Source of the DNA: Phoronis australis
Lineage: Eukaryota > Phoronida > Phoronidae
DNA: 64,000 bases
Reading direction: 5' to 3'
NCBI GenBank assembly: GCA_002633005.1
Contig: NMRA01000223.1
Location: 332,843 to 396,842, forward strand
A model generated the notes under the pieces. The model was not told the DNA's origin. It was given only the letters and a program-made list of their open reading frames with translations, and searched no databases. Below are positions 54,763-64,000 of the stretch, piece after piece. How positions within the stretch are numbered: position 1 is the first letter of the stretch; every line of letters starts with the position of its first letter. The position numbers and the translations under genes are program-made.

Positions 54763-57700
54763 ATGAATGAGTGGTTGTAAAACTTGTACGCGTTGGTTAC
54801 CTGTCGCGCGGATCAACCCATGTCGTTTTCTGAGTGTTATGGTCTATGAAAAACACTTTCCCGTCATGGTCGAGTCCCTCCTCCCAGCCGTTTGGTAGGG
54901 AAAACTCCCCACTTCTCTGCTTTGGCATATTTCATCCAAACTGCAGCGAAATACTCCATGAAAACATTACAGTTTTGTATCAGCGCTTCCATCCACCATT
55001 TTGAATTGCTTCTATTATCATACGGACACATTCCTTGGTGACGTCAAAGGTGAATTATAAGGTCCCTGGTTTCAACCAATAGGAACGCTGGAAATTTTGT
55101 TGTACATTTCTAACACAGGGACAGGAATGCAATTAACATGACAAAATGCTTGCATTCTTGTGTTAGTGGCTGTTCAAATATTTGACTGCGCGCCCTGCTG
55201 TAATTTGAAAGAGACAAATCTCTCGCCATCTATTGGATATTTTTTTAATGAGTGTGCTTGAGGTGTGTAAGAAAACCAAAGAAACGATATCGAAGTGCAA
55301 AACAGGTAAGGAACGGTTAGATAAAACATGGGCATTGTTGTCATGGTACCGGACCTGCTGTTGGCATTACCTTCTGTACAAATCAGAACGTATCATACTT
55401 TTCATTCTGAAATCAAGGTTTTTCACTTAGTCTCTTTACTTGGAAAGGTTTTTTTTTTCAACAAAATTATAACACATACACCAGATGTAGGTCTTAAATA
55501 CTCCAGTTATGAAATCCCAACACTAAAGGTACATTGTATAGATGTGACACTCGTTAAAAAGCAAGATCATACAAAATAATGAGAATGAAGAGACAGCTGT
55601 TTCTAGAATGTGTCGAGGCTTTTTCATATACAGTAGCAAAATGAACACCGCTGAAACAACTCAGGCCTGGCTCAGTGGAATGTTAACTATCGGATGTAAT
55701 TCAGTTTCTGTCTGTGTCGATTGTTGCCCGGCACATGCCACTGTTTTGGAACAAATCAAATTTCTATATGTATAATGCAAGAGTAAATAAGAGAAAGAGA
55801 ATACAAACAGTTTACATTTATTAGTACATGTACATAGGGATCTCAACATCATATAACACACAGCCAAGGCCAAACCCAATTGACCGGCCCATGACAATAA
55901 TATAGGAAACCAAAACATTCCGCTAAAACATTACAGAATCCAGCGATAAATTGAATATTTAAACGGAAATGGAAAGGTCTTTTGATCACATAAACGTAAC
56001 ACAACTTCCTTGCAGTGAAATAGCATCGGCTTCAACATTCAGTTGGGAATAAAAAATAATACATGTGGTTTAACTTAACTCCAAAATTGAACAGTATCGC
56101 ATCGAAATTAAGTTTCTATAATAAGACTGAAAAGTATGTATTTTCAATCAAAAAGGCAGTCAATTTATTTCTGTGATAAAGGCCATACCATGGGCCTACT
56201 GTACAAGAGAACAACATGTAACATACTTAGAGTGCAGCAAGCTAACAAGGAGACAAAAAGCATAAATACATGTTTTCATGGGTTAACTAATTTAGCAACA
56301 TCACTAGTTGAGATTAATCTATTGAACTTGAAAAAGACGGAAAATTCCAGTAGTTCACCTTAATTTTCTATCAGTTCGTAATATTTATCACAGTTTAGAA
56401 GGAACGGCACGCGTCCTCCACCACATTTGGGCAGAAGGGACACGCTGTTTGCCCTATCCAAATTCAAGTGCCTGCCTACTTCAATCATGAGACTGTGGCT
56501 AGAACAACGAAAACGTGCCTTGGACATAATTTGTGCACGGGGAACACTAAAAAAAATTTGTCTAATTTGAATTTCTTTTTAAATTGATTATAAAAACACA
56601 GTTTAGGGTTAATATCAACACTTTGTCTCCATCCTTGAAAATAACAATCCCTTGTTGGCTGTCTAAAAATTAACGGAAAACTTCCACACACCGTAATGCC
56701 TTGATTTAACCAAACTTCTTGGAATCCATAATTTGACAATAAAAGTCTAACTAATGTGACATTTCATAGATATTCAGCCGATTCAAAGCTGCATTATACT
56801 GTTTAGCTGCCTAAGAAACGAAAATCGAATAGGACTTTTGCCGTGATGCTCATAAAACTGATCTCGATAACATTCCTTACAGCGATAGTATTTTAACCAT
56901 TTAAGTCACAGGTCAATGTCCACAGATGTCTTTTTTTAATTCCTGAATTTAGGCTTGGTGAGCCTCAAAAATAGCGGTGTGTTCTCGAGTCCCTGATGAT
57001 TTCGATGTTATATAGAATATAAGGAATGTTACGATACTGAATTTATGACAGCAAAAGCCCCAATTTGATTTTTTAATTATTTTCAGCCAGAAAAAAAACA
57101 GTGCAACGTTGAGCTTTTGAAAAGCACCTCTCCAACAACTGAAGTCGTAAATTGTGGAATGCAATAAATGGTTAGACTTGTTGCAAGGATGCCTGGTTAT
57201 TAAAACAGTTCCATTTAATGTACCTCAGCAGGTACATAGGCCTACTTCCACCATGGGTACCAGCAAATGTTAAAAATTACGCTACCAGCCACTTTTTGTT
57301 TGTTGCTTTCTCCCTCTTGAAACACTACAATACAAAAAGGCTACTTCAGTATCGTCTGACGTGACTACATTTGGCGTGTTTTCCTTCACTGGCCTATGGA
57401 ATTGAGCATATGTCATGTGCGACTGAACTATACAATGTATGCGTTGATGTAAAAGTCACGTCTTTGGTGTTCATTGGAGATTCACTGTTACATTTGGTGC
57501 CCAATGAGGGCGTGTGTTACACACAGTAGTCAAAACTGTTAGAAAATCAACTGCAGAAACATTATGTTAACATATCCCAAATTTTATAAAGATTCATCAA
57601 AGATTTCGAGACAAACGCAAAAAATGAAATTTCCACTGGAGAACACCACAATAGATCTGTTGGCCATAGGACAATCTGTAATTAAGTGAAAAATGTGTCT

Positions 57701-58160
57701 GGGATAATCAACGAACCTTATTTTTGCTAAAAGTGACATGAAAAAAGGTTGCTTTCGCCTTTAATGTTCAAGATAAAATTTCAAAATTGCTGTTACAGTT
57801 TTCTTAATTATTGTTCTGTATTTTGATTTATGCAACATTTAATTTCTCTCATGAAAATCACATAAAAGTTCCATGCTACTGGAGTCTATCCCAAGATGCA
57901 TCGTGACACCAGAGGGCGCAGCTTTCAAAATGTCCAATCTGTATATCGTTTATTTGCAGAATAGTGCATAAAGCATAGAGTGTGAAAGTTTCACCTGAAT
58001 CAGATCATCCATTTCTGAGATACGTTGTTCAAAAAAGCCAAATTCGGAATTTTTCTAAATGGATTGAAATGATAATGTAGGTGTGACTGAAAAATATTAA
58101 AAAAACAACAAACTAAAAAGTAAACGTCACATTTCATCAAAAGGCAGCTCTGCCGAGGTG
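54763..58160. repeat. WWC exon 1 and 5' flank, second allele copy
   Basis: Parallels 50280-54761 from just after the N to about GCAGCTCTGCCGAGGTG, which in the first copy abuts the N. After 58160 the sequence is unique and leads to DCTD. It lacks the 1.2-kb segment of the first copy, with about 87 unrelated bases (57675-57761) instead. Confidence 0.85.
54801..54928 (-). CDS. WWC1: Second allelic copy of WWC exon 1 (assembly duplicate)
   Basis: Identical in coding sequence to 50318-50445, with the same donor, the same upstream overlapping ATG and the same CRE. The first differences occur just outside the exon. There is no second copy of exon 2, so this is not a second WWC gene. Confidence 0.82.
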
Positions 58161-58603
58161 CACACCGGGATTGTACATGTATTGCATGCGCGCACCCAGG
58201 GGGGGGGGTTCAGTGAAGTGAGCAAACAGGTCCGCCTCGGAGAAACAAAAAGTCCGAGAAAACAAGACAAAAGTAGAAAAGTCCACTAAAAAGGCGCAGA
58301 CGCACAGTGAAGTTGGTACCGTTTTTTTAGTCCTCCCCCTTTTTTGTCAGCAAAAGGTCCACATCACCAGAAATTCGAGCCACCCCATATTAAAGGCTGG
58401 GTGCACGCATGCATTGTGCTAAATACAATGTCAAAAAAATCCTTGAACTCAAATAGAAGCAGATACAATAAAAACAATGCCAACAAAACCCTTAATCTCT
58501 GGATAAAATGAGATGAAATGAAACATAAAAAAGTCCAATTTGTTATCAATCACAGTCCAAGTCATGCAGTATCACATCTCAGGATTCCATAGTAACTTTA
58601 GCT
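54929..58603. other. Allele 2 5' flank of WWC and spacer to DCTD: no gene found
   Basis: Contains the second-allele flank to 58160, a run of ten G at about 58199-58208, and about 400 bp of unique DNA that probably includes the DCTD 3' UTR. No reading frame shared with the first allele survives intact. Confidence 0.6.
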
Positions 58604-58688
58604 TTACGTTTCCTTGACAACATCACAGCCTCGGAATTCTATGGCATCGAAATCAATTACAATCTGTTTCATTTTGGGCACGTATTGT
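58604..58688 (-). CDS. DCTD: DCTD exon 5 and stop
   Basis: Reads [20 protein letters not shown] then CDVVKET and TAA. Human has KFIPKCSKIVIDFDSINSRP. Acceptor CTTTCCTTTCAG. Confidence 0.94.
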
Positions 58689-61600
58689 CTGAAAGGAAAG
58701 AAGTTTACACATTTAAGTGAATTATGAAGATCAAGACATTTTGGCAATCTCTTCAAAAGTTCCACACAATAATAGGGATGGAAAACGATTGTCGTAAATC
58801 AGCCAAAACTTGGTTCAAGCAACAACTTGACAACCTGACCTTGCAGGGGTTGAATTACAAGTATTGTTTTTTCTCATCGACATGCACATTTTGAAGTTCA
58901 ATGTTAACATTAATTGTTGAGCAAAACGTGCAAGATTGAATACGCTTTGTTACTGAATAATTCAAATATTTTGAACACCTCCACAAGTGCCACACCTCAA
59001 TACTTTTGTATCAAAAACAACAACACAAGAAAGACAGTACATGCATAAACTGTCAAAAGTCATGCAATCACATTTTTTTCTGTTTGTAACAAAGATGACA
59101 GATTTGTTGTCACACTTTTCATACCTATTTGACAATGAAATTGAAAATCAACTTCAGTATCAAAATAGAACTGTTGTGTCAGGGTGACCAAATTGTCCCC
59201 TGCTGACTAGGAATTGCTACCTATGGTTGAAGGCCAACCCCACCCCAACAGCTAAGCCACTCCTGTTGTCTGACATCAATCACGTTTTACTTTATTAACG
59301 AAAAGCATCATCAGATGTTGTCATAACACAAAAATGTATTCTGGGCTTGGAATGACCAATGACAAAAAAGAGGAAAAATTTTGAGGTGATGTATCATTCC
59401 ACAAATAAATAGGCTTGTGTGATAGAAGATATTCTTGTGTTGTACAACTTTACTGAAATAAACATTTTTGCATGAATAGTCAAAATAATGATAAAAAGAG
59501 ATGAAAAAAGAGGAAACTGGAAATCAAAAAAGAAGAAATCGAAACTAAAAAATAGGAAATCCTCTTAAAAGAGGAAAATTCTAAGCCCTGATACATAACA
59601 GGACTGACACATCAGTTTTGACGGTTCTGCTCAGTGTCCAGCCTACCTGTACTTTATGCCGGCCTGGTCCAACATAAATTTGGAGGCCTTAGTGCCAGGC
59701 TTATCCTTGTGTTTGTCCGATTTATAAACAACTTCCTGCAATAACAGTTAATGGTATATGAGTGAAATTCAGAGGCATAAAAATCTACAATGTTCGATAG
59801 ATGGCCAGTAAAACCCTGCTATAAACTGGATCCAACAGAAGGATTTCATCAGAATAAGACAGAACTCCATTTATTTGAAAGACTGAGTGTACGAAAACAC
59901 GTACCGTAGAATTACGTCAGAGCTCAAGTACAAGACAAAAATGAGACATAATATCATTTCCCCAAACTATTACTCCAAAAATGACAGATAATTATCAAAG
60001 CCGCAAAATTCTTATTTTAGAACGGCTTAACCGCATTTAATTACAAACTTTCTTGTTAATTCCCGTTTCATAGAGAAATTGATTAGTATTAATTATCTGG
60101 TCTTTATAATATTTCTTAATATTTTTCATGTCATGTGGCGCCATCTATTGTGTAGATTGATTAACAATTTTGCATCTTCTTAGAGGGCGACAGTGTTCTT
60201 ATTCTCAGTCATGAGGGAAGGCTGCTCTTATGAATTTGGCTTCTGGCCAGCTGCCATCACAACGAATTCTGGGACATTTTGTCTGAATGCTTCTGATATA
60301 TAGTGTAAGTGAAGATCCGACTCTCGCATATCAGACTTATGTCTTATTAAACCCAGTCTAGTGACGGAGACGGTAAATCTCGCAATAGAAATATGCCAAT
60401 GGATCATTTAAATTACTTTTAAAAAATGCGCACAATACCTTTATTCGAGACTGGATGATGAGTTTCGTGCATTCATTGCACGGAAACAGCGCCACATACA
60501 ACGTACAGCTCTTCACGTCAGCGGCATTCTTATTTAAAATAGCATTCAGCTCTGCATGGCAAACTGAAAACAAGAGGTTTTACTTTCAATAGTTAAAGAA
60601 AACAACCTATGTTCAGCTGTTTTCACAAAAAAGTGACACATCCTCTCTTGTTACGTGATAGGATTTGTAGATGGTGCTGCTATACTGTCATAAAGCTCTC
60701 CCCTGAAGAGAACCACTTAGTTATAACTCATATTACGGTAAGTTGCCATACTGCAAAAATGAGTATTTCATAAGGCAATACAAGATTATATCAAGTATCA
60801 ATGTCCCCCTCACTTGTAGTTGTGACACGCAACACTCTCCGCAGTAATATCAGAAAAATTCTGGCGCACACATTCTCAACTTACTTGCTCAAAATTTTAT
60901 TCGACTTTTTCATCACAATTTTTACAGCTAAGATGAAGCAATTAGTCTTCGAATTCCTTTAAGAAAACTAACGGAAGGCTAAACATAAAGAAACATTGTT
61001 GGTTCTGAACTGTCTCAGAACTGTGCTCACTGGCTAAAAAAATGCCACCCGCATCAATTTGAGCCAAGGTATCACGTATTTGTTTTTGGAAAGCTGCACA
61101 AATATTAAGCGATAGCAAGTAAGATTTTAAGCACCTTGATTTGCCAAACAATGAGGAAAAACACAGATTTAGACTCACTTTTGCTATTTTGGGTGGATTA
61201 AATACGTTAACAAAAAAGCAACTAAAAATACTGTACCACCAAATTGATTTTCAAAAAAGAGAGACCACGACCAACTGTGCATTTTGGCATAAACTTCAAT
61301 CAACGAGAAAAGCTTCATATATTGTTAGCAACTTTCACAGCAAGACCACTTCTTATTTACAAGTCCTGCAAATCGACAAGACATACCATAAGGATATTTT
61401 GTTTCTAGTGGATTTTCCGATGAACGTCCCCATGGTAACACATCATCACTGCAGCCAATTGGCATTCCATTGTAACCAATACCAACTATCTTCTTATCTT
61501 CATTGATTATGCAGGCACCAACCTGTTGGGCAGAGAATTGCTGAACAACATGAATACCACACCACAAAATTGCGTGTTGTCAAATTAAGTGATTAACAAA

Positions 61601-62792
61601 TTTGTAGTTGGTATGCCCAAGCTAGCTGTTCCCAAGAATACAAGACAAGTTTTTGTGGATTACTAAACACTGCACTGAATTCACTCCATAAATTTAGCAA
61701 AATGTGTGGTTGTCAATGACAAATTCTGGCTTACAAACCAATCAGATGTCTTATGCAGTTGACCCTGCTGAACCAGTAAAGTGAATCAAGTGCTGTAGTG
61801 GCATCCAAAACAAGGCTGTTTTCGAAAACATACAATTTCCCTCTGAAAATTCTCTTCCTGTTCAATTTTCTCTACCAAATTTGCAACATGTTGTTAATTT
61901 GTTGGCTAAGTGCATTCAAGTAACGTTGCGAAATTATTGGATAACAGGAAAACGATAACAATAGCTATCTCTAGCTTTTTAGCCTCAGGTCATAAACCCT
62001 TCTGTCAAGAGATCAACTTTTGACTTCGTACCGCTATAAAATTAGATTCAATTTGTTTCGTACCGAGAAAAGGAATGGATTATGGGTCTGGAAAGAGTCG
62101 GACAATTGACCTATCGCAAGCTCCGCCCCTTTGGGAAAAGTCGACAAACAAACAATAAGTTTTACCCGGCAACATGTTGTTTGTCGGGTAAAATGACGTC
62201 TTGGATATGAAGGTGTGTTAAGAATGCTGTGTTCTGATTGGTCAGTAAAGCCGTCACTCAAAATCCTGACAATAGATCAATTGTCAGTGCTTTAGATCAT
62301 GCTAGGTTTGTCAGCTGGAGCGAAATGTCAGTTCTTTACAAGCCTAGAAATCACCTCTAAGCTAGGAAGCAAGCTTAAACTGGTAGAATTTAGCCGTGTT
62401 GCAGCTTAAAGCATTGGCGGAGCCTCACTTTTGTCGCAGTTGCTGTTGGTACTTAAGAATGAATTTGCAAAAGAATTTCATTTTCTAAAACCATAAATGT
62501 GATGTCCAAAATAATGGTTCTGTGTATGTGTTACAAACGAGCACCTATCTGGCTACTCAACACCATTTCAAGAAAAGCCAAAGTCATATTTGGATTCTGG
62601 CGATCTCTCTAGAAAGGCACCCAGATGTCACGTCAAATGTGGTTACCTGCAAGACACATTCTCTACAAAAAGCCTTGATGTAGTCATACCTGAGTGCAAG
62701 GGTCTTTACTTCTCTGTGCAGATAAGAATGCAACAGCCATAAAATAATCCTCCCATTCAAGGTAATCTGTCCTCTTCGAGTTAATGTCAATG
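58604..62792 (-). CDS. DCTD: Deoxycytidylate deaminase (dCMP deaminase), five exons, start exon not found
   Basis: Exons in order: 62792-62690, 61522-61387, 60563-60439, 59735-59647, 58688-58604. All phases agree; 178 residues follow a split first codon, about the length of human DCTD (178). The enzyme hydrolyses dCMP to dUMP for thymidylate synthesis. Visible active-site parts are HAELNAIL (zinc His and catalytic Glu) and the PCNEC zinc cysteines. [16 protein letters not shown] and DTKYPY-like ETKYPY are family signatures. The cytidine deaminase fold and hexameric, dCTP-activated regulation are family knowledge. An upstream exon giving the ATG and a few residues is required because an in-frame stop lies just before the first exon's acceptor. 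Confidence 0.95.
59647..59735 (-). CDS. DCTD: DCTD exon 4
   Basis: Reads [20 protein letters not shown] then MLDQAGIKY; human has EVIFMSDKYHDSDEATAARL LFNMAGVTF. Acceptor TTATTGCAG, donor ACAG/GTAGGC. Confidence 0.93.
60439..60563 (-). CDS. DCTD: DCTD exon 3 (active site)
   Basis: Reads [41 protein letters not shown]. It contains all three zinc ligands (His of HAE, two Cys of PCNEC) and the catalytic Glu. Acceptor TTGTTTTCAG, donor AAAG/GTATTG. Confidence 0.96.
61387..61522 (-). CDS. DCTD: DCTD exon 2
   Basis: Reads [45 protein letters not shown]. Acceptor GCCCAACAG, donor TATG/GTATGT. The split Val codon joins VCHAELNA of the next exon. Confidence 0.95.
62101..62285. mobile_element. 185-bp MITE with terminal inverted repeats and internal hairpin
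   Basis: Ends GACAATTGACCTATCG and CAATAGATCAATTGTC are 16-bp inverted repeats with two mismatches. Centrally TTTTACCCGGCAACA and TGTTTGTCGGGTAAAA form a second inverted repeat. It lies in DCTD's first visible intron. A diverged copy is at 4014-4191 and an end fragment at 21143-21163. No coding capacity; a non-autonomous DNA transposon. Confidence 0.78.
62690..62792 (-). CDS. DCTD: DCTD first recognised exon
   Basis: Reads [20 protein letters not shown] then [14 protein letters not shown]; human has [20 protein letters not shown]. Acceptor TTACCTGCAG, donor CAG/GTATGA. The real frame is not the longest open one here, so it is easily missed. One base completes a codon begun in an upstream exon that I could not locate. 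Confidence 0.93.
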
Positions 62793-62889
62793 CTGCAGGT
62801 AAAAAAATTGTGTTACTTTCTGTTATCATGAGACTGACGGAATCATACATAGGGATGGCAACTTTGTAATTCTCAGCGCAAGCGATTTA

Positions 62890-62990
62890 CTTAATTTGAG
62901 TTCACACAAACTATGAACGAAAAATACAAAAAATAATTTTGAGTTCGATTTTGAGTACAAAGATGAGGTCCTGACCTTGGAGCCAAAAAT
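62890..62990. repeat. Dispersed repeat segment shared with the WWC exon 8-9 intron
   Basis: TTTGAGTTCACACAAA, GAGTTCGATTTTGAGTAC and GTCCTGACCTT parallel sequence at about 24120-24215 and 25030-25150 (GAGTTCAAACAAA, AGTTTGATTTCGAGTAAC, GCCTGACCCT). Diverged, non-coding. Confidence 0.5.
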
Positions 62991-63079
62991 CGTAGGAGAA
63001 AAAAGTGAAACGGGGACCAGGAGTTACTCACTGAAAGCTAAGACTGGTATACGAGGTGGGTCGGCTCTGGGAATGTCAT

Positions 63080-63938
63080 TCCACTCCTAAATAAGAGTGC
63101 GTTAAAGGTCGTGGTGTGAGATACATTTTCTGACATCTCTTCCAATTTAGTCCCATGCGTTCTAAATTGGGTTTATGTCTGGTGAACATGGAGGCCAGTC
63201 CATTTTGTTAATGTTTTGCTGTCCCCGATGCTGAATGACAATATGAGCGTGATGAATCCTTGCATTATCGTCCATGTATACAGCATGTGGGCCCTTGTTA
63301 TTCACGAAAGGTATCTTGGTAACTGGATTAAGGATATTGTCGACATAACATCTGCCAGTCTCGTTTTTCTCCGTGACTGATACCAGCCCAAAGCATGACA
63401 CTCCTGTCATGAAATGAATGTTTTGATTTCACGCAGCAAATTGTATTTCTTTTGCCACGTCTTCACCAGACCTGTACTCTGCCATCGTTCTTTTGCAAAC
63501 AAAAATACGATTAATATCTAAAGAGCACAGAATTCCACTGCTGTCTGGCCCAGTGCCAACACTGAGTGTCTGTATCTGTGCCTCTTGTGTTCATCAGACA
63601 TTGCTGGCACCTTTCTTGATTTGCGCGAAGTGAAATCAGCACTATGCAGTCTCTTACGGATGGTCTGATCTGAAATTCGTTGACCTCCATCGACATGGAG
63701 TTGTGATTGGAGCTCTTTAGCCGTAACAAATCGTCTTTTGGCTGCAATGATACGAGTTGGTCAATCTGCAAATTGATCAGTAACTTTTGGTCTACCTGCT
63801 CTCACACGGTCCTTTACATCACATGGCTCACAATCGTAGCTTCCCTCTTAAAGTCTGTGCAACCTCATACAGCATTTTTCCAGCTTCCAACAAACCAAGA
63901 GCCTTTCCACATTGAACAAGATTAAATGAGCGAACCAT
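63080..63938 (-). pseudogene. Decayed Tc1/mariner (Tc1-like) transposase
   Basis: The ATG near 63938 opens MVRSFNLVQCGKALGLLEAG, a first helix-turn-helix; after a frameshift comes VTAKELQSQLHVDGGQRISD then QTIRKRLHSADFTSRK, the second one. Further on, SVMLWAGIS-like remnants and YMDDNARIHHAHIVI with MDWPPCSPDINPI mark the catalytic core. The segment expected to read SDES is changed and contains a stop, and the glutamate after NPI is a stop codon, followed by NAWD, a stop and IGRDVRKC. Two catalytic acids are thus lost and the frame is broken several times. The element's terminal repeats were not identified; its 5' side may pass the window edge. Confidence 0.85.
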
Positions 63939-64000
63939 TTTGTTGGTCAATAAAAAAGAGTGCGGGTGGCCTGATGCCTTTTGTGGTACATCAGGCGTGC
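63939..64000. other. Right edge: flank of the Tc1-like element
   Basis: Sixty bases upstream of the transposase start, probably still within the transposon. No inverted-repeat partner was found within the window. Confidence 0.4.

Noticed and set aside
54801-54928. A second WWC gene or alternative first exon
   Set aside because: Coding sequence identical to 50318-50445, flanks allelic, copies joined at a single N; an assembly duplicate is simpler.
620-62792. Operon-like co-regulation of the three same-strand genes
   Set aside because: Spacers of 4 to 8 kb, separate start contexts and unrelated functions; same orientation alone is not evidence.
1-64000. CRISPR arrays, prokaryotic operons, rRNA genes
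   Set aside because: No regular spacer-repeat arrays, no rRNA-like sequence, and all genes are intron-split.

Overview
The window is animal genomic DNA. All three recognisable genes are split by GT-AG introns, have vertebrate-like domain architecture and lie on the minus strand. Roughly nine tenths of the window is AT-rich intron or intergenic DNA littered with short mobile elements. Two places where the assembly repeats itself on either side of a single N show two alleles with few, silent exon changes and many intron and intergenic differences, including a 1.2 kb indel. That points to a highly heterozygous invertebrate, plausibly a marine deuterostome. The sequence alone does not give the phylum.

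Layout, left to right. (1) About 620-9769, minus: seven coding exons of an ANKMY1 ortholog (MORN repeats, acidic linker, ankyrin repeats). Its C-terminal ankyrins and MYND finger lie beyond the left edge. (2) 9772-14522: intergenic DNA that probably holds an ANKMY1 5' non-coding exon and the WWC 3' UTR. (3) 14523-50445, minus: a complete 20-exon KIBRA/WWC gene. The joined exons are in phase throughout and give 1200 residues: WW1, degenerate WW2, coiled coils, a Ser-rich centre with a PPSY motif, C2, the aPKC-binding-like helix and a novel acidic tail. (4) 50446-58603: the WWC 5' flank, present twice (50280-54761 and 54763-58160) as two allelic versions joined at N54762. (5) 58604-62792, minus: five exons of dCMP deaminase (DCTD); a short first exon with the start codon was not found. 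(6) About 63080-63938, minus: a decayed Tc1-like transposase.

The three genes do unrelated jobs. ANKMY1 is a MORN/ankyrin/MYND scaffold, KIBRA is an upstream Hippo-pathway and polarity scaffold, and DCTD makes dUMP for thymidylate synthesis. Their shared orientation is not an operon.

No wholly new gene system is proved. The most intriguing unexplained signal is a four-copy family of hairpins with a constant 48-bp core and outer arms that differ between copies but stay self-complementary. Others are a two-copy TTAA-bounded element with a tRNA-like interior, a 185-bp MITE with an internal hairpin, a dispersed repeat with at least seven partial copies, and two small unassigned open frames (349-519 plus; about 49923-50151 minus).
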